A DNA stretch of 64,000 nt from Blasia pusilla. Taxonomy: Eukaryota > Marchantiophyta > Marchantiopsida > Blasiales. Positions 47,484-58,769 of the stretch are shown here, piece by piece (the stretch's first letter is position 1; every line of letters begins with the position of its first letter). Under the pieces are notes generated by a model, which was given only the letters and a program-made list of their open reading frames with translations, was not told where the DNA came from and ran no database searches. The stretch spans positions 37,820,001 through 37,884,000 of the forward strand of contig CM114274.1 of NCBI GenBank assembly GCA_050084515.1, written 5' to 3'. A program made the translations under genes and the position numbers.

Positions 47484-49048
47484 CCTTCTCTCAAGTTAAG
47501 ACTTGAGTGGAGGCACTAGAGGGGTAGTCCATAGAAGACGATGGTTGGCACTCTTGAGAAATAGATCAAATTTGGAACAAATTTCTCACTATTTTGTTAT
47601 AGCCACTTGCGGGCAGAATTCTTGGAAACACATACCCAAAACTTGTCAAGATACGTGCCCTTTAAACAAGTAGATGTCCTTGAAAAAAAATTCTTACAAT
47701 GCATGGAATCAGTAAATACTAAATAGGCACATCAAAACTTACATTCCGAATAAGAAACTCACCACTAGAGACGCTCTACACGGCAACCGGGATTATACAC
47801 CATAGCATTCTTCTGCAATCCAACCTTCAACAACCCACTGAGAATTTCACCAGGTCACCCATTCAAAACTCATTCTCATTAAGGATTTGACGGAATATAT
47901 ATTCCTTGTTCATCATATCTATTATGTTGCTAAGGAATGTGGGAAGAAATTTTCCAGCAAGTACTCTATTTATAGTGGCTACTTGTTTGTCTAGATCATA
48001 CTTATCAAATCGTAAGCTAAATACCAAGATGACAACCATTAGACATCCTTAGGAATAGATCTTTTGTCTCTATGGATCCCCTATTGGAAATATAATATTT
48101 TACGTGAGAACCCACTCACCTCTTGCTACCTCCCTATTTACAAAAGTCCTTAAAAATCCAAGTGAGGTGGTATAAATAATACCAAAAACTTCCTTATGTG
48201 TAGACACAAGAAAGTCATGTGTTAATTGTTTAGCTCTCCACAATCTAATGACCTCTCACAAAGTCTTGCACAATTCTTTAGAGGAAGATTGAATTTGGTC
48301 TGCATGCCAAGGACTGATGTTTCTTCCTAAAGTCTAGGAGAATTTGTGCATCATTGATGTAGAACTCTTGTTGCAAAATGAGTGAGTCAATTTATCCCAG
48401 TAGGATTTTAGGTTTATCATGTCTTCATTCCGTACTTTGCAAGCAATTGGTGGTTGCATTTGCACACGGATAAAGCTTGAGTGTCCGGACTTATGTTCAT
48501 GCAGGCGCGACTTCCCGTCGTGCGTACCCATGCCATGTCTACCTTACCTGCAATATAGATCGTAGATTGACCAGTCTGTGTTCCACTCCAATGGTCCCCT
48601 TGTGGCTATGACCAAAGTGATTATTGAGTCTCTTTGTTGTGGTTTGCACAAAAAATAAAAGATAGAACTCAATGAAAACATGAGTTTGAATAGAATATTT
48701 GGACAAAAAGTATAGAGTGAATGATAGTCTAAGATCCCATAGGCTTCTATTTTTTCAGAACTCAGGTTCTAATAAAAAAATCAGAATTGGAATCTTCAAT
48801 GAAAGGATAACTGTACCACCACTTCTCCAATCTTTTTCTTCTTGATCTTCTCTACCACTGCCAACTCAATATTGCTTATATACGCCCAGAAAGTAGCTAT
48901 TTTCATCCTTATTAGAGTCTCCACCTTGTTGGCGTATGTGTCCGTTTGATTGTGATGGGACCAGAGGCTACAAAACGAGAGACAATTCTTAGGAGAATCT
49001 GCCCCCCATGCATAATATTATACATGGGAGACATCTGAAAAAAATTCC
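47484..49048. other. AT-rich spacer with a family fragment
   Basis: No gene is recognised. Around 48449-48560 a left-end-like fragment (GGTTGCATTTGCACACGGATAA, then GAGTGTCCGGACTTATG) is a decayed piece of the CAAGGTTGCA family. Confidence 0.45.
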
Positions 49049-49692
49049 CCTATTACCAAGGTTGCACGCAAACGGACAAGTCCGAATATGGCAAACGGAT
49101 CCTCAATCCGGGTTTTTTCGGCGCCCGGATGGACCGTATAGGCTTCACCTACGGGAAAAGGTGCGGGCTAGGATAAAGGATGCACGCCAGGGTGTGGGCG
49201 GAAGTCAAGCCACGGGCACACCACAGGCTAAGGGAGGGCGCGATGCAAGCTAAGGGTGGTCCTGACATGGGCGCTCTCTTGGGCAGAGGGCTGGCTCTCT
49301 TGCACACCTAGCGGGCTAAAGGCAAGCTACAGTAGGATACGACGTGCGGGCCTCGAGCCCACATGTGGGCTTTGGCGAGTTAGGCACAAGCCAATGGGCT
49401 CACGCACAAGCTATGGTGGGCTACAACGAGAGCAAGGAAGGCGCACGCCCGTGCGGGCATCCTTGGGGTAGGCAAGGGTTGGGCCGTACAAGGGCGGACT
49501 TTTTGCGAGCCTTGAGCCCGCGCGCAGGCTTCTCATCACAGGCCTCTTGCGGGCTTGACGTACACTCAACGCGACAAATGGGGGTGGACCGGTAGGTGGG
49601 CCCAACACGGGCTAGAAATCAAGCATTAAAATGAGGCGCCGAACAAGATACGGATTTCCAGAGCAAGGGCGGAATGTTCCGGTGCATAAGCC

Positions 49693-49987
49693 CATGGTTG
49701 CACAAAAATGGACAAGTTCTTCCTTAGGAAGGACATGGACAGAAAAGTCTAGACATGTCCACAGACATGGGTTCCAAGAGATAGGACCCACACTTTTAGT
49801 CCATGATGGAAGGTAATGCAAGGATGAGAGGAGCAATGAGTAAGGAGGGAGCGGAGGTGGAGGGAGGAAGAAATGGGGGAGTATGGAACACAAAGGCAAG
49901 TAAGGGAAAGGTAGGGCCCAAACAGACAAGTCCTTCCATAGGACGGACATAAGTCCATGGACATGGACATGTCCACATGCAACCTTG
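49693..49987 (-). mobile_element. hAT-like non-autonomous element, copy L (complete, 295 bp, nested)
   Basis: It begins CATGGTTGCACAAAAATGGA and ends GTCCACATGCAACCTTG, with 8-bp flanks CATAAGCC (49685-49692) and CATAGGCC (49988-49995), one transition apart. Its sequence is the reverse complement of copy I through most of its length, including the polypurine/polypyrimidine core. Open frames on the minus strand across it are by-products. Confidence 0.8.
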
Positions 49988-50080
49988 CATAGGCCGCGGG
50001 TACCTCGGCCCACGGTCCACGAAGCCCACATCTGAGCCCGCATGGATATGTCCACCCTTGGGGCAGACATTAGTTCACGG

Positions 50081-50505
50081 TATTGGATTCTCAACATCCC
50101 TCCTCTGAGCACCATTGATTTGATTGGCCCCCTTGTATGAGGAGAAGCCTAGATCGATGGTTCCGACTTAGACGTCGAAGGAGTCATAGTAATATGACGT
50201 AGGTGGTTTACGGAGTAGCGTTACTAGGTTTATCTAACCCTATATTGCATCAGGGCACCCTGATGCGTCGCGGGGGTCCGGGGACGCAGCCCCCGGCAAA
50301 TTTTTTCTATGAATAGAAACGAAGAAAAAGAGGTAAAAACCCTAGTTTTCCCGAGTATTCAAATAGTCGGGAGCCGCAGCGGTAGCGCATTCTCGTATGT
50401 CGAGTTATCTCCCAGTTCAGGTTCCATCGAAGCTCTTCTGTGAGCGCACGGACGGACTAGGCCACTTTGTATCTCTAAGTTTTGTAAAGATTTCAGTGAT
50501 TTAGT
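50081..50505 (+). repeat. LTR-like dispersed repeat, younger copy nested in copy K
   Basis: It aligns end to end with 12076-12507 but keeps many CG and CNG sites that are TG/CA in the older copy. A perfect 9-bp stem (GCATCAGGG CA CCCTGATGC) sits at 50247-50266 in this copy only. The start TATTGGATTCTCAACATCC and the size fit a solo LTR. No target duplication was resolved. Confidence 0.55.
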
Positions 50506-50566
50506 CACTTTCTGCTTTTCTCACACACAGAAACGGACTTTGTCCGCGTGCAACCTTGCCCGTTAC

Positions 50567-51778
50567 CTCCTGAAGTTTAGAGAAGGAAATTTTTGTATAT
50601 TGACTAGAAATTGCCCACCAATAGCTCTTTTTACCAATACTAAGATACCCATTGACCATCTCCTCTTCTGAGATGGAAATTTTGAAATGGTCACCCTTAT
50701 ATTGATAAGAGGCTCTTGAAAGTTTGTATATACACAAGACAACAATTGTTGATATTTTTTGATGCATAGTCCTGCGCGCAGGCTTCTCAAAAATTTTCGA
50801 ATGCTTTGATGGATAGTCCCGGAGAGACTATGCATCAAAGCATTCACTCTCTCTTGATCACGTCCCCTTGCTTTGATGTTAAGAGGAGTGACTTTGAAAT
50901 TTTTCACATCCAATTAAGCAAAAGATTTCAAAGTGGAGTTTGGAATATAAAAATCCTTGAACTCCTCCCAAGACTTGTCATTTGCGGGCTTCGTTGTCAA
51001 AATGAGTTCTTCGATCCCCCTCACATCAAGCTCAAAAAGTTCATTCTCTTGGACAATGATAGCAGATCCAAACTCTAAGGTGGAGTCTACATCCTTTAAT
51101 CCTTTGCTAGATAAGCACTTAACGTCTTTCCCGGCCCATACCCAATTCGCGATACTTTACTATTGACTAGTAAGATTTGTGCTAACAATAATTCAAGGGT
51201 ACACACCCTAGTAGCTACCCAAATGATCTCTCTCTGGAACTTTCAAATATTGAGAATGTCTAATGAGGTTGGAATAATGGAACTCTCAACACCAATGCAA
51301 GGACATCCTCGAGAAGAATTTCAACTCCAAAATTCAATTTGGGTTGGTACATAACGGATTGGATAACATCGACATGATAGTTTTTGTCGAGACGCAGCAA
51401 GAGGAGAGGAAGAGAGGAAGAGAGGAAACTACATTTTTTTAAGAGAGCTTCCTGTGGTTTGAAGAGAGGAATTTTTTGGGTTGAAGAGAGGAATTTTTTT
51501 TCGGAACATTTTTGCAATTTTTTTCTTTGTGCTTAGTCACTCCCACAGATTGGTTTTTTCTCTTCCACATTCTAGCAACCCATTTGAATCCGAGGGGTTG
51601 CAACTTGCACAAAATAAAAGAAACTGAAAAATCATTGGAATCACAAATGTGGAAAAAATTACTTTTTCCATCCAAGGTCTGAAAAAAATTCATCATTTTT
51701 CCATAGCTGATTAGAGTTCGAGCTTATAGTGAACATTTTGGCACTTCAAAGTACAATCTAAGACCTCATTTTGCATCC
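50567..51778. other. Spacer without a recognisable gene
   Basis: Overlapping frames on both strands (minus 50563-50913, plus 50806-51078) show no known motif. A short purine-rich duplication (GAAGAGAGGAATTTTTT twice, 51455-51500) is present. Traces may belong to the degraded gene that follows. Confidence 0.4.
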
Positions 51779-53137
51779 TCAAAGTGGTTTGTTTAAGATA
51801 CTTTGCACTTCTTTGAGGGACAGAACTGGTTGGTGGATTCCTACTCCTACCTCCGACTCTCTTAAAACTACAAGCAACACATAGTACATGTGCTTACAAG
51901 GGATACACCTTTTCCCACTTGTGTCTCTTTGGACAAAGTCATCATAGGAACATGTGGGAAAGCAACAGATGGGTATCATATACACCCTTGTCACACTTGA
52001 ATTCATAGTGTTGTTCGTGACCCAAAACATCCTTCCTATTCCATCGCCACTATGAATATCTTTTGTGGCGATGATTTCCATATTTGCCTCTCGAGCTAAT
52101 GCGATTTGCTTTGCTCTCTCCACCGTTGGCCTACACATTCTGTTTCTGTTCATCCCATTTCTTGACTCAAATAGAAATAGTGGATTGATATCCTCCACCT
52201 CCTCCGTGTAAATGTTGACATCAATCTTGAGTCAAATCCGAAATGCAAAAGTCTTTGTAATGCGGAACATGCTCTGAACTCCCTGTGTCTACGAGTCTGA
52301 AACCGACACTTGTAAGATTGTCCACTTCCTCCTGAGTGCAATTGATACTTGCGGAAATGGGCAAAATCGTGGGGGTATTCCTTGGAGCTCCAATGACAGC
52401 CAAAAAAGACTTTCGGAAAGCACATGATTCATTTGGGCAGAATAAGTACTTCAATTGATCCCCAATTCTAGTAAAACAATCAAAGATTTTCAGCCCCTAG
52501 AAACCTGGCAGTGATCATCCTGTCCTTATACAGTTCTTATTCAAGAAAGTGCCACATGTTCTCCTGATGCCATCCAATCTTGTCGTGCAAGTGGATCCAC
52601 GTCATGGTTGCTTTGAGAAATATGCCACCGCTTGAGGTTGCAATCAATCTCAACGATCGGAATGCCATACGGTTGAACTACCCCCGAGATTGTATGTTGG
52701 GAAGTTCCAGCAACAGAGGGATTTTGAAATAAAACATTCACTGATTTTGCATAAGGAATTTTAACTCAAATTTGGGTGGAGTCTGGTGTCTCCGAATACC
52801 TGGGTGGGGTAATTTCATCATCCAAATCAATCACCAGATTCTTTCCTTGCTTGAAGTCAATATACTTATCAGGTCTCCAAGAATCTCGTTCAGAGTGCTC
52901 TACTACCATCTGTATGGGACGTCTTGGATCACGCCCAAGAATGTCCCCACCACCTTTCTCGAGAGGAGTTCTAGCTATGCACTGATTGAAGGCTTCCACA
53001 TAAAATTTCTCATCCTCAAATCTAACAATGGCTTTAACATAGAGCTCGTAAATCGAAGGGCACTTTCCCTTGGTTACGCCTTTTGTGAGGAAGATGCTGT
53101 AGATTGTAGCATTGCTCTTGCCTGGTCTTGTTGGCAT
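51779..53137 (-). pseudogene. SWIM-type zinc-finger protein remnant
   Basis: On the minus strand the fragments are, in order: 53137-52766 (ILGRDPRRPIQMVVEHSERD, ending in DLDDEITPPRYSE), 52741-52541, 52454-52221 (FCPNESCAFRK, then CTQEEVDNLTSVGFRLVD) and 52198-51779. The last part holds CFPTCSYDDFVQRD followed by CIPCKHMYYVLLVVL and HQPVLSLKEVQSILN. This resembles a SWIM finger (CxC...CxH) with the helix that follows in ZSWIM2-like proteins. The expected CxCPxF is CFPTCSYDDF here. A one-base shift near 52220 separates DLTQ from IDVNIYTEEVED, and other breaks exist. Splicing may account for some gaps. It is either a decayed gene or part of an unknown element. Confidence 0.5.
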
Positions 53138-53296
53138 GCCTCAACGAGAGATATTTTTTGACATGTTTGTGATGACCTCCAAGAGGAATGGACACTCTCA
53201 ACTCACTTCTATTGGGGCAGAGCGCATTTTCGTGAATGTTAAGTCCCTGCATAGGAAAACTTGTCAATTTATGGAGGGAACGCCTAAGGGTTCAAT

Positions 53297-53812
53297 GCTT
53301 GCAACCCATCGGATTCCTATGGTTGCAAGCAGCAAAGCATTTTAGAAAAAAGACGCTTGCAATCCGTCGACAAGCAGGAAAATATTTTTGAAAAAAGCCG
53401 CTTGTAGCCTGTCAGCTAATGACTTTTCTCTGCCAATGATCTTGCAACCCGTCAGATTCCAACAAGTTGCGAGAGGAACTTTTTTCAGAAAAAAATTACA
53501 ACTCGTCGGATTCTGATGGGTTGGAAGCTGAAATTTTTTCAGAAAAAAGTCAACTTGTCGGATTTCGACGGGCTGCAAGATGAACTTTTTTTGCAAAAAA
53601 GTAACTTGCAACCTGTCAAATTCTGACGGGTTGCAAGATGAACTTCTTTCGCAAATAAGTTACTTGCAACCTGTTGGATTCCGACGGGTTGCAAGATGGA
53701 ATTTTTTTGCAAAAAAATAACTCGCAACTCGTCGGATTCCGACGGGTTGCTTTACCTACCTATATTGCAACCTGTACGATTCCGACGGGTTGCAACTTCA
53801 CACTTGGACTAC
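53297..53812 (+). repeat. Minisatellite of about ten hairpin-forming units (about 58 bp)
   Basis: A unit of the form TTGCAACC(C/T)GTCGGATTCCGACGGGTTGCAAGATGAACTTTTTTGCAAAAAAGTAA repeats about ten times and becomes cleaner toward the right. Within each unit GCAACCCGTCGGA and TCCGACGGGTTGC are complementary, so every unit can form a stem of about 12-13 bp separated by A/T-rich linkers. It lies beyond the 5' end of the SWIM remnant. Short open frames here arise from the repeat. Confidence 0.75.
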
Positions 53813-54341
53813 ATACTTGGAAAAAATGGAGAAAACTCACCTGCCGCATAAAGTTTCCCCATTGCCTCATACGGACGGTCCACCAGCTGAGCCACGAACA
53901 CAACTCTTTGTATTTCCCGTCAATCACATGCTTTCTCCACCATACATGAAGTTCTTCCTGGCACTTCATGGCTTGTTTCAAGGTTTTGCTATCCTTGCAA
54001 CGTTGAAGTAGAGTTACATGCTCTGTTCTCTTAGTCTCCTTGATGCAGGATTTTGTGTAGCAAGTCACGGACTATTGCCAATGGAAAGCATCCGATCTTT
54101 CCCTTTCTGGTTGAACTTCCTCCCCCAGAACACTTCCCTGCTAGCAATCCATCCGGATTGGGCATTGTCCGCCATCAAGCTATATATTTCACGAGGAGGT
54201 CTTTTTTTTCCTTCACCACCTTGTCACATCTGAGTAGCCGATAGGCCGAGATCTATTGTGGATAGGGCGTAGGAGCCAGACGACTATCTTGAGTGTAACT
54301 TTGTCCCACGGTGTCGGATGAGGTTGAGGATAGGTCCATTG
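53813..54341 (-). other. Coding-like remnant, unidentified
   Basis: Minus-strand frames near 54190-54090 (MADNAQSGWIASREVFWGRK) and 54068-53830 (LHVWWRKHVIDGKYKELCSW) look protein-like but are in different frames and have no motif I know. They could be upstream exons of the SWIM-finger remnant, interrupted by the minisatellite. Confidence 0.25.
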
Positions 54342-54711
54342 TGTCACGAACGTCTTTTCTGACAACTTTCATGTTGAGGTCTTTTACAGCGGGGTGACTT
54401 GTTGACCAGGTCACCCGCCCCTGGTAACCTGTGCGCGCAAGTTACCAAGGGGAGGACTATTTTTAAGGGAAGAGCCTTTTGGCTCTTCCCGACCCTATAT
54501 AAGAGAGGAAGATGGCTTTCCTAAGCCATCTTTCTCATGTTGGACCGTTGGAGCACCTCCCTTGTATGTGTGTGAGCTAGGACTAGGGTGCTAGCATCCG
54601 GATTCCTTGATAGCACAGGGTGAACGAGGCTCGATATGCCGATGTAGATTGAGGAGAGGAGTTTTAGGTCGGGTGTGCCGTTTTTACTACTCTTTATTTT
54701 TACATGAGAAA
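54342..54711 (+). repeat. 5' LTR (partial) with TATA box
   Basis: It starts TGTCACGAACGTC, like the other family LTR starts. TATATAA at 54496-54502 lies in CCCTATATAAGAGAGG and is the probable promoter of the element. From 54538 (TGTTGGACCGTTGGAGC) it aligns with the solo LTR at 13068, and from 54631 with the 3' LTR at 63107. Similarity stops near 54711, so the U5 end is missing or replaced. No primer-binding site was recognised. Confidence 0.65.
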
Positions 54712-56102
54712 GATGTCGAGGGGCTGGTGGGAATTTTTTGTTTGCAGGTAGGCAAACGAGTTGCCTTGGTCGGGAGCCCCAGGAGACGAGTGTGTTGCGG
54801 GTGTTTTTCATTTTTCTGTTCAGAAGGCCGTGGGCGGAAGCGCTGTCCGTTTTTCTCAAATTTTGTTGGTACGGATTGACGCGGGATAGCAGCCGAGTGT
54901 AGTGTGTGGTGGAGCGTCGGGTGTACGCGAGTGAGGGTGTCGGGAGAGAGAAGAAAAGGGCAGGTTTGGGTCTTGCAGCTGCCGGGGGGCTGTCAAGTAA
55001 AGGCGGCTAGGTTAGGTCGCGAAGGCTAGGGTTAGGGCGCGGACGGACAGACGGCGAACAAGCGAGGGGCGCGGATGGTAGACGGACGCGACGGGCGTGG
55101 ACGGGTAGACGACAAACGGGCGAGGAGCGTGGACGGCAGACGGACGTGGAGGGGCGCGGACTAGGCGGACGGAAAGAACGGACGGGCTAGGAGCGCCCCT
55201 CACTCCCGCATTTACCTTAGCCCCCCCCCCGAGGTTGGGAAGCGGATGAGGTGGAATGGCTAACATAGTTAGGAGAGCTATGTGGTTGAGCGGGCTTGTA
55301 CGCAATTTTTCAGAGTGAGATTTTGCATGGAGATTATTTTTGGAAGACCGAACTGACTGTCGGCGAGATGGATGAGTTACACTGACAATTTGCGGGGGAG
55401 AGTTGACGATGGAGTATCTGTTGACGGGAGGATCAACGTGTTGGTCGAGGAGAGTGTTATGTTGCGGATGTTGGCATGTCACATGGAGGAGTGTGTGTTG
55501 ACGGTGCCGTAGGTTGGAGGGCGTGATCACGTTACCCATTCGAGTCCCTTTTCCCGCACTTGTCGTGTGTGATTGAGAGTGTTGGGTATCGGGTAGTAGC
55601 TAGTGCTAGGTGGGTGCAGTGATGGTGACGAGTGTAGATTCTTTTCATGTGTAGCATGTTGGTGGATATACGGCGGTTGCCGAGTAGGGGTCACGTGTAT
55701 GATCCGAGAGAGTGTCGCTAGGTTAGGTGAGTCAGTTGGGAGGCTCATGGTGAGCCCGAGTGTTGAGCGTGCATGAGGCCGGGTATGTCATCACGGGATT
55801 GATGTTCACATAGGTGAGCTAATGAGGCGTGTGGGAGACTCTCGGTGAGTCTGAGTGCTTGAGCGGGTGAGACAGGGTTTGTCATCACGACGTTCTTCCA
55901 GGGTTCGGAAGAACGGGGTAGTGCGAGCAGTAGTACTGGTGTGACACGGAGTGGAGTGAGATACCGAGGGGTTACCAGTGAGGAGCTCCCTCGACATCCA
56001 TCCGTGATTGGATCGTCATCATTGGACACTCGGTCTGGTGACGAGATCACAGACAGAGACAGTAGTACTTGGCAGGATATGGACGACATGGGCCATTGAG
56101 GC
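54712..56102 (+). other. Element leader with GC-rich tandem repeats
   Basis: No plus-strand coding frame is convincing. From 55025 to 55190 there are imperfect repeats of about 60 bp built from GGACGG, AGACGG and GGGCGAGGAGCG modules. A run of ten C follows near 55223. The long minus-strand frames here (55539-55012, 56218-55745) mirror the repeat and gag and are not taken as genes. Confidence 0.45.
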
Positions 56103-57134
56103 ATGCGTCGTTTCTTGGGTGCAGTGGGCACCATCGACTTAGATGATTTTATCCAGGAGTTCGACACATGGTGCGACTTCCAGGAGATACGGACCCCAAC
56201 ACGGTTCAACCCTTTCATGGCATGGAAGGGGTTGTTCCAGCACTTGGAGGGTCCCCCAATGAATGACTACATGGAGTTTCGATCACTATATTCAGTAGAG
56301 ATGTATTGGACTCCAGGGTATGTGTCCACTAGTGGTCGCGAGGCATATGATGGGATTGTGAGAGGAGAGAGACCCACACCATCAGCCCAGAGACTAGATG
56401 GAGAAGAGGGCAGTGAGACAGGCGATGTGGCAGAGACCTCTGGTATTAGAGGGCCACCCAACTTCAGCCCCACAGTGGAGTTCTTCCGTCATTTGGGGAA
56501 GAGCTACCAAGGCGTACGCACCGACAAGCTGAAGAGTCTACAGGATTTTCAGCGACAATCGGGTGAGAGTCTGAGCAAGGCATTCACACGCATGAGGAGG
56601 CTGATCATTGCTACGTTTGGAGTGAAGCGAGGCGATCAGACCCAAGATCTTGCACGGGTTCGGACCGAGAACTACGGAGGAGAGTCCGAGATGCGGTGCT
56701 GATTCACACAGCGAAGCCCACATTGAAGGTGGTCTTTGAGTTGTTTGAGCATATTGAGCTCAACATGAGTGAGGAGCAGGTAGTGACCGCTGGATTTTCT
56801 CGAGAGTCGACGGGTCCACGAGCGACGGTGACCCCACAGGTGCCACAGTGAGCACCAGTACCACGGGAGCGGGCCAGTGTGCCTAGAGAGCAGGGCGGGT
56901 ACCGTGAACCTATGAGGCAACGACCCGCATCTACATATGTTGCCCAGCAAGGACCAATGTGGTCTTGTTGGACGTGTGGAGGGGCCCATAGGCAGAGAGA
57001 CTACCCACATCATGGGAGAGGGGACCACCACCGCCTCCGATTGCTCAGGAGCCAAAGAGGATGGCCCCACCACAGCACTAGTGTGACCATTGCCATAGAT
57101 ATGGTCACACTAGGGATAGATGTTTTGACCTTTG
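56103..57134 (+). pseudogene. gag with two CCHC-type zinc knuckles
   Basis: The frame from 56103 (MRRFLGAVGTIDLDDFIQEF) covers about 199 residues of a capsid-like region with FDTWCDF, WKGLFQHLEGPPMNDY and EFFRHLGKSYQGVRTDKL. A frameshift near 56670 moves the sequence to VRDAVLIHTAKPTLKVVFEL and IELNMSEEQVV. Two knuckles follow: CWTCGGAHRQRDYPH (last Cys changed to Tyr) near 56965-57010 and CDHCHRYGHTRDRC near 57081-57125, preceded by a TAG. Gag would form the particle and bind RNA through the knuckles. Confidence 0.75.
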
Positions 57135-57657
57135 CCGAGGGGCACGTCCAAAGGTAGGCCGAGGGCCTGGGGGCGGTCGTCCTGGAGGAGGTCCGGGAGT
57201 TCTTCCTGGACGTGGTGGTAGAGGACCACCACCAGCCAGAGGAGATGGAGTAGGAGCACGAGAGCCGGCACTTCTCTCACGCATTGATCAGTTGGAGCAG
57301 AGGATTGCTGCCATGACGATGATGCAGCTTAGGGAAGGCACGGAGCTGCGAGCAGCTAGCGTGACTCCAGCTTCTACCTCTTACCCTGACCTGGGTGAGG
57401 ATCTCGCCAGTATGGGATTTATGTGTAGTGCAGCCCAGGTTGAGGCAGTTGCAATGGTGACTCGGGCTGCTGCGAGACGCACCGAGCCATCGAGAGGTGG
57501 AGTTGAGATTGACCCACCAGAGGGGACCGATGGGCGGCAGGCCAAGGTTCCATAGTCGTTCACATTGTCGTAGGCACTACACACACCATCGATGGTGCCT
57601 CGATGACCAGCGGTGCCTACAGTTTAGGCACCTACGTCAACGTCACGAGGAGTTGGA

Positions 57658-58347
57658 GTGACAACTCCTATGCCGGCTCGAGTGGAGTCAGTGTCGACCA
57701 TAGTGTTGGAGGTGGCCACCAGAGTGAGTCAGACTCCACTATTTTCCGCCATAGAGTTGGCGACGTTGGGAGTTGGACCAGCTGAGGTGTTCCGGTTGGC
57801 CGCCACGTTGTGTGAGCGTGGAGAGATGATTGCTTCTTGTTCAGAGGTAGTTGAGGAGGTGGTGGACTTGCCCTTAGAGCTGGTGTTGGGGACATTCCCC
57901 ACAGACTCATGGCATGCGGCGGCGGCGAAGTTGGTAGATATGCCATATTGACCGGCCATAGAGCGAGCAGTGGTGACACTTGGAGTAGTGTTACTGGATA
58001 ATCGAGTTGGAGTATTTTGCCTGGTTATTCCGACGGGGATAGTATACCACCCGCACCACGTCCTACTTGATTCGGGAGCGCAACCCTTGATGTTAGGGAA
58101 GGCGGCGTGGTTAGCGTTGGGGTTACGGAAGGCCGACATTGAGCCTTGTCCCTTCCACATACAGACTTTGATTGGGGGCGTATCACCCACTCAGTATATG
58201 AATCGACAGGAGATTGTTGTCAGAGTCCAACCAGAGCATGCGATGGATAGTGCTATGGTGCGCACACGTGCGATTACGACACCAACCAATCGTAAATGCG
58301 ATGTGTTGGTGGGGAGTATGATGTTATATCCCCTAGATTCATCCTGA
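57658..58347 (+). pseudogene. Retropepsin-like aspartic protease
   Basis: The frame 57970-58347 contains VLLDSGAQPLMLGK. DSGA is the D(S/T)G catalytic signature of retroviral-type proteases, and the later KCDVLVGSMMLYPLD fits the hydrophobic-Gly segment near the end of such domains. The upstream frame 57658-57951 (AEVFRLAATLCERG, VVDLPLELVLGTFP) is the pre-protease segment, also present in copy 1 at 678-896. The enzyme would cleave the Gag-Pol precursor. Confidence 0.75.
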
Positions 58348-58769
58348 CTTCGGGAGGAGACCGTTGCTTATCGGCCAGGATGGCGGTCGGTGACGGCCGG
58401 ATGAATCGATTACCCGTGCTTTTGGGGCGAGGTGGTTGATCACAAGGCGAAGTCTCAGGACCACGCGTTGGCGCTTTCACAAGTAGTGTTAACTGGCCAA
58501 GAGAGTTGTTGGAGGGAAACGCACATGCGGAGGATGTCCCAGTAGCGGATAGTCCCACTGAGAGACAGGCCATGGCGGGTGTCTCTTCCCATGTTGGCGA
58601 GGCCTCTTCACCATTGTGGGGTACGACTCGGGAGCTATAGAGGAGTGCCAACGACCTCGTGAGGCAAGTGTGGAGTCATGTTTTTGTCCCAGAGCAATGA
58701 GAGTCACGTGGCGATCGGGCTCTTGGAGTGGAGACGTTGACCCCACTAGATACCACACCTGTTGTGTGG

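Larger units (their letters stand above)
49057..50558 (+). mobile_element. hAT-like non-autonomous element, copy K (1.5 kb, with nested insertions)
   Basis: It opens CAAGGTTGCACGCAAACGGA and closes TTTGTCCGCGTGCAACCTTG. The candidate target duplication is CCTATTAC (49049-49056) and CCCGTTAC (50559-50566), differing by two transitions. The body is GCGGGC-rich, the opposite strand sense from copy E. Two later insertions sit inside: copy L at 49693-49987 and the LTR-like repeat at 50081-50505. Removing them leaves about 780 bp, comparable to copy E. Confidence 0.65.

Noticed and set aside
49612-50115. 167-residue minus-strand open frame
   Set aside because: It runs across copy L, its target duplications and part of copy K; it spans unrelated repeat junctions and so cannot be a conserved gene.
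53297-53812. CRISPR-like array
   Set aside because: Units are diverged tandem repeats with no unique spacers and no cas genes, in a plant-type genome; it is a minisatellite.
55012-55539. 175-residue minus-strand frame, Pro/Arg/His-rich
   Set aside because: Antisense to the repetitive leader of the gypsy element; composition explained by the GGACGG repeats.
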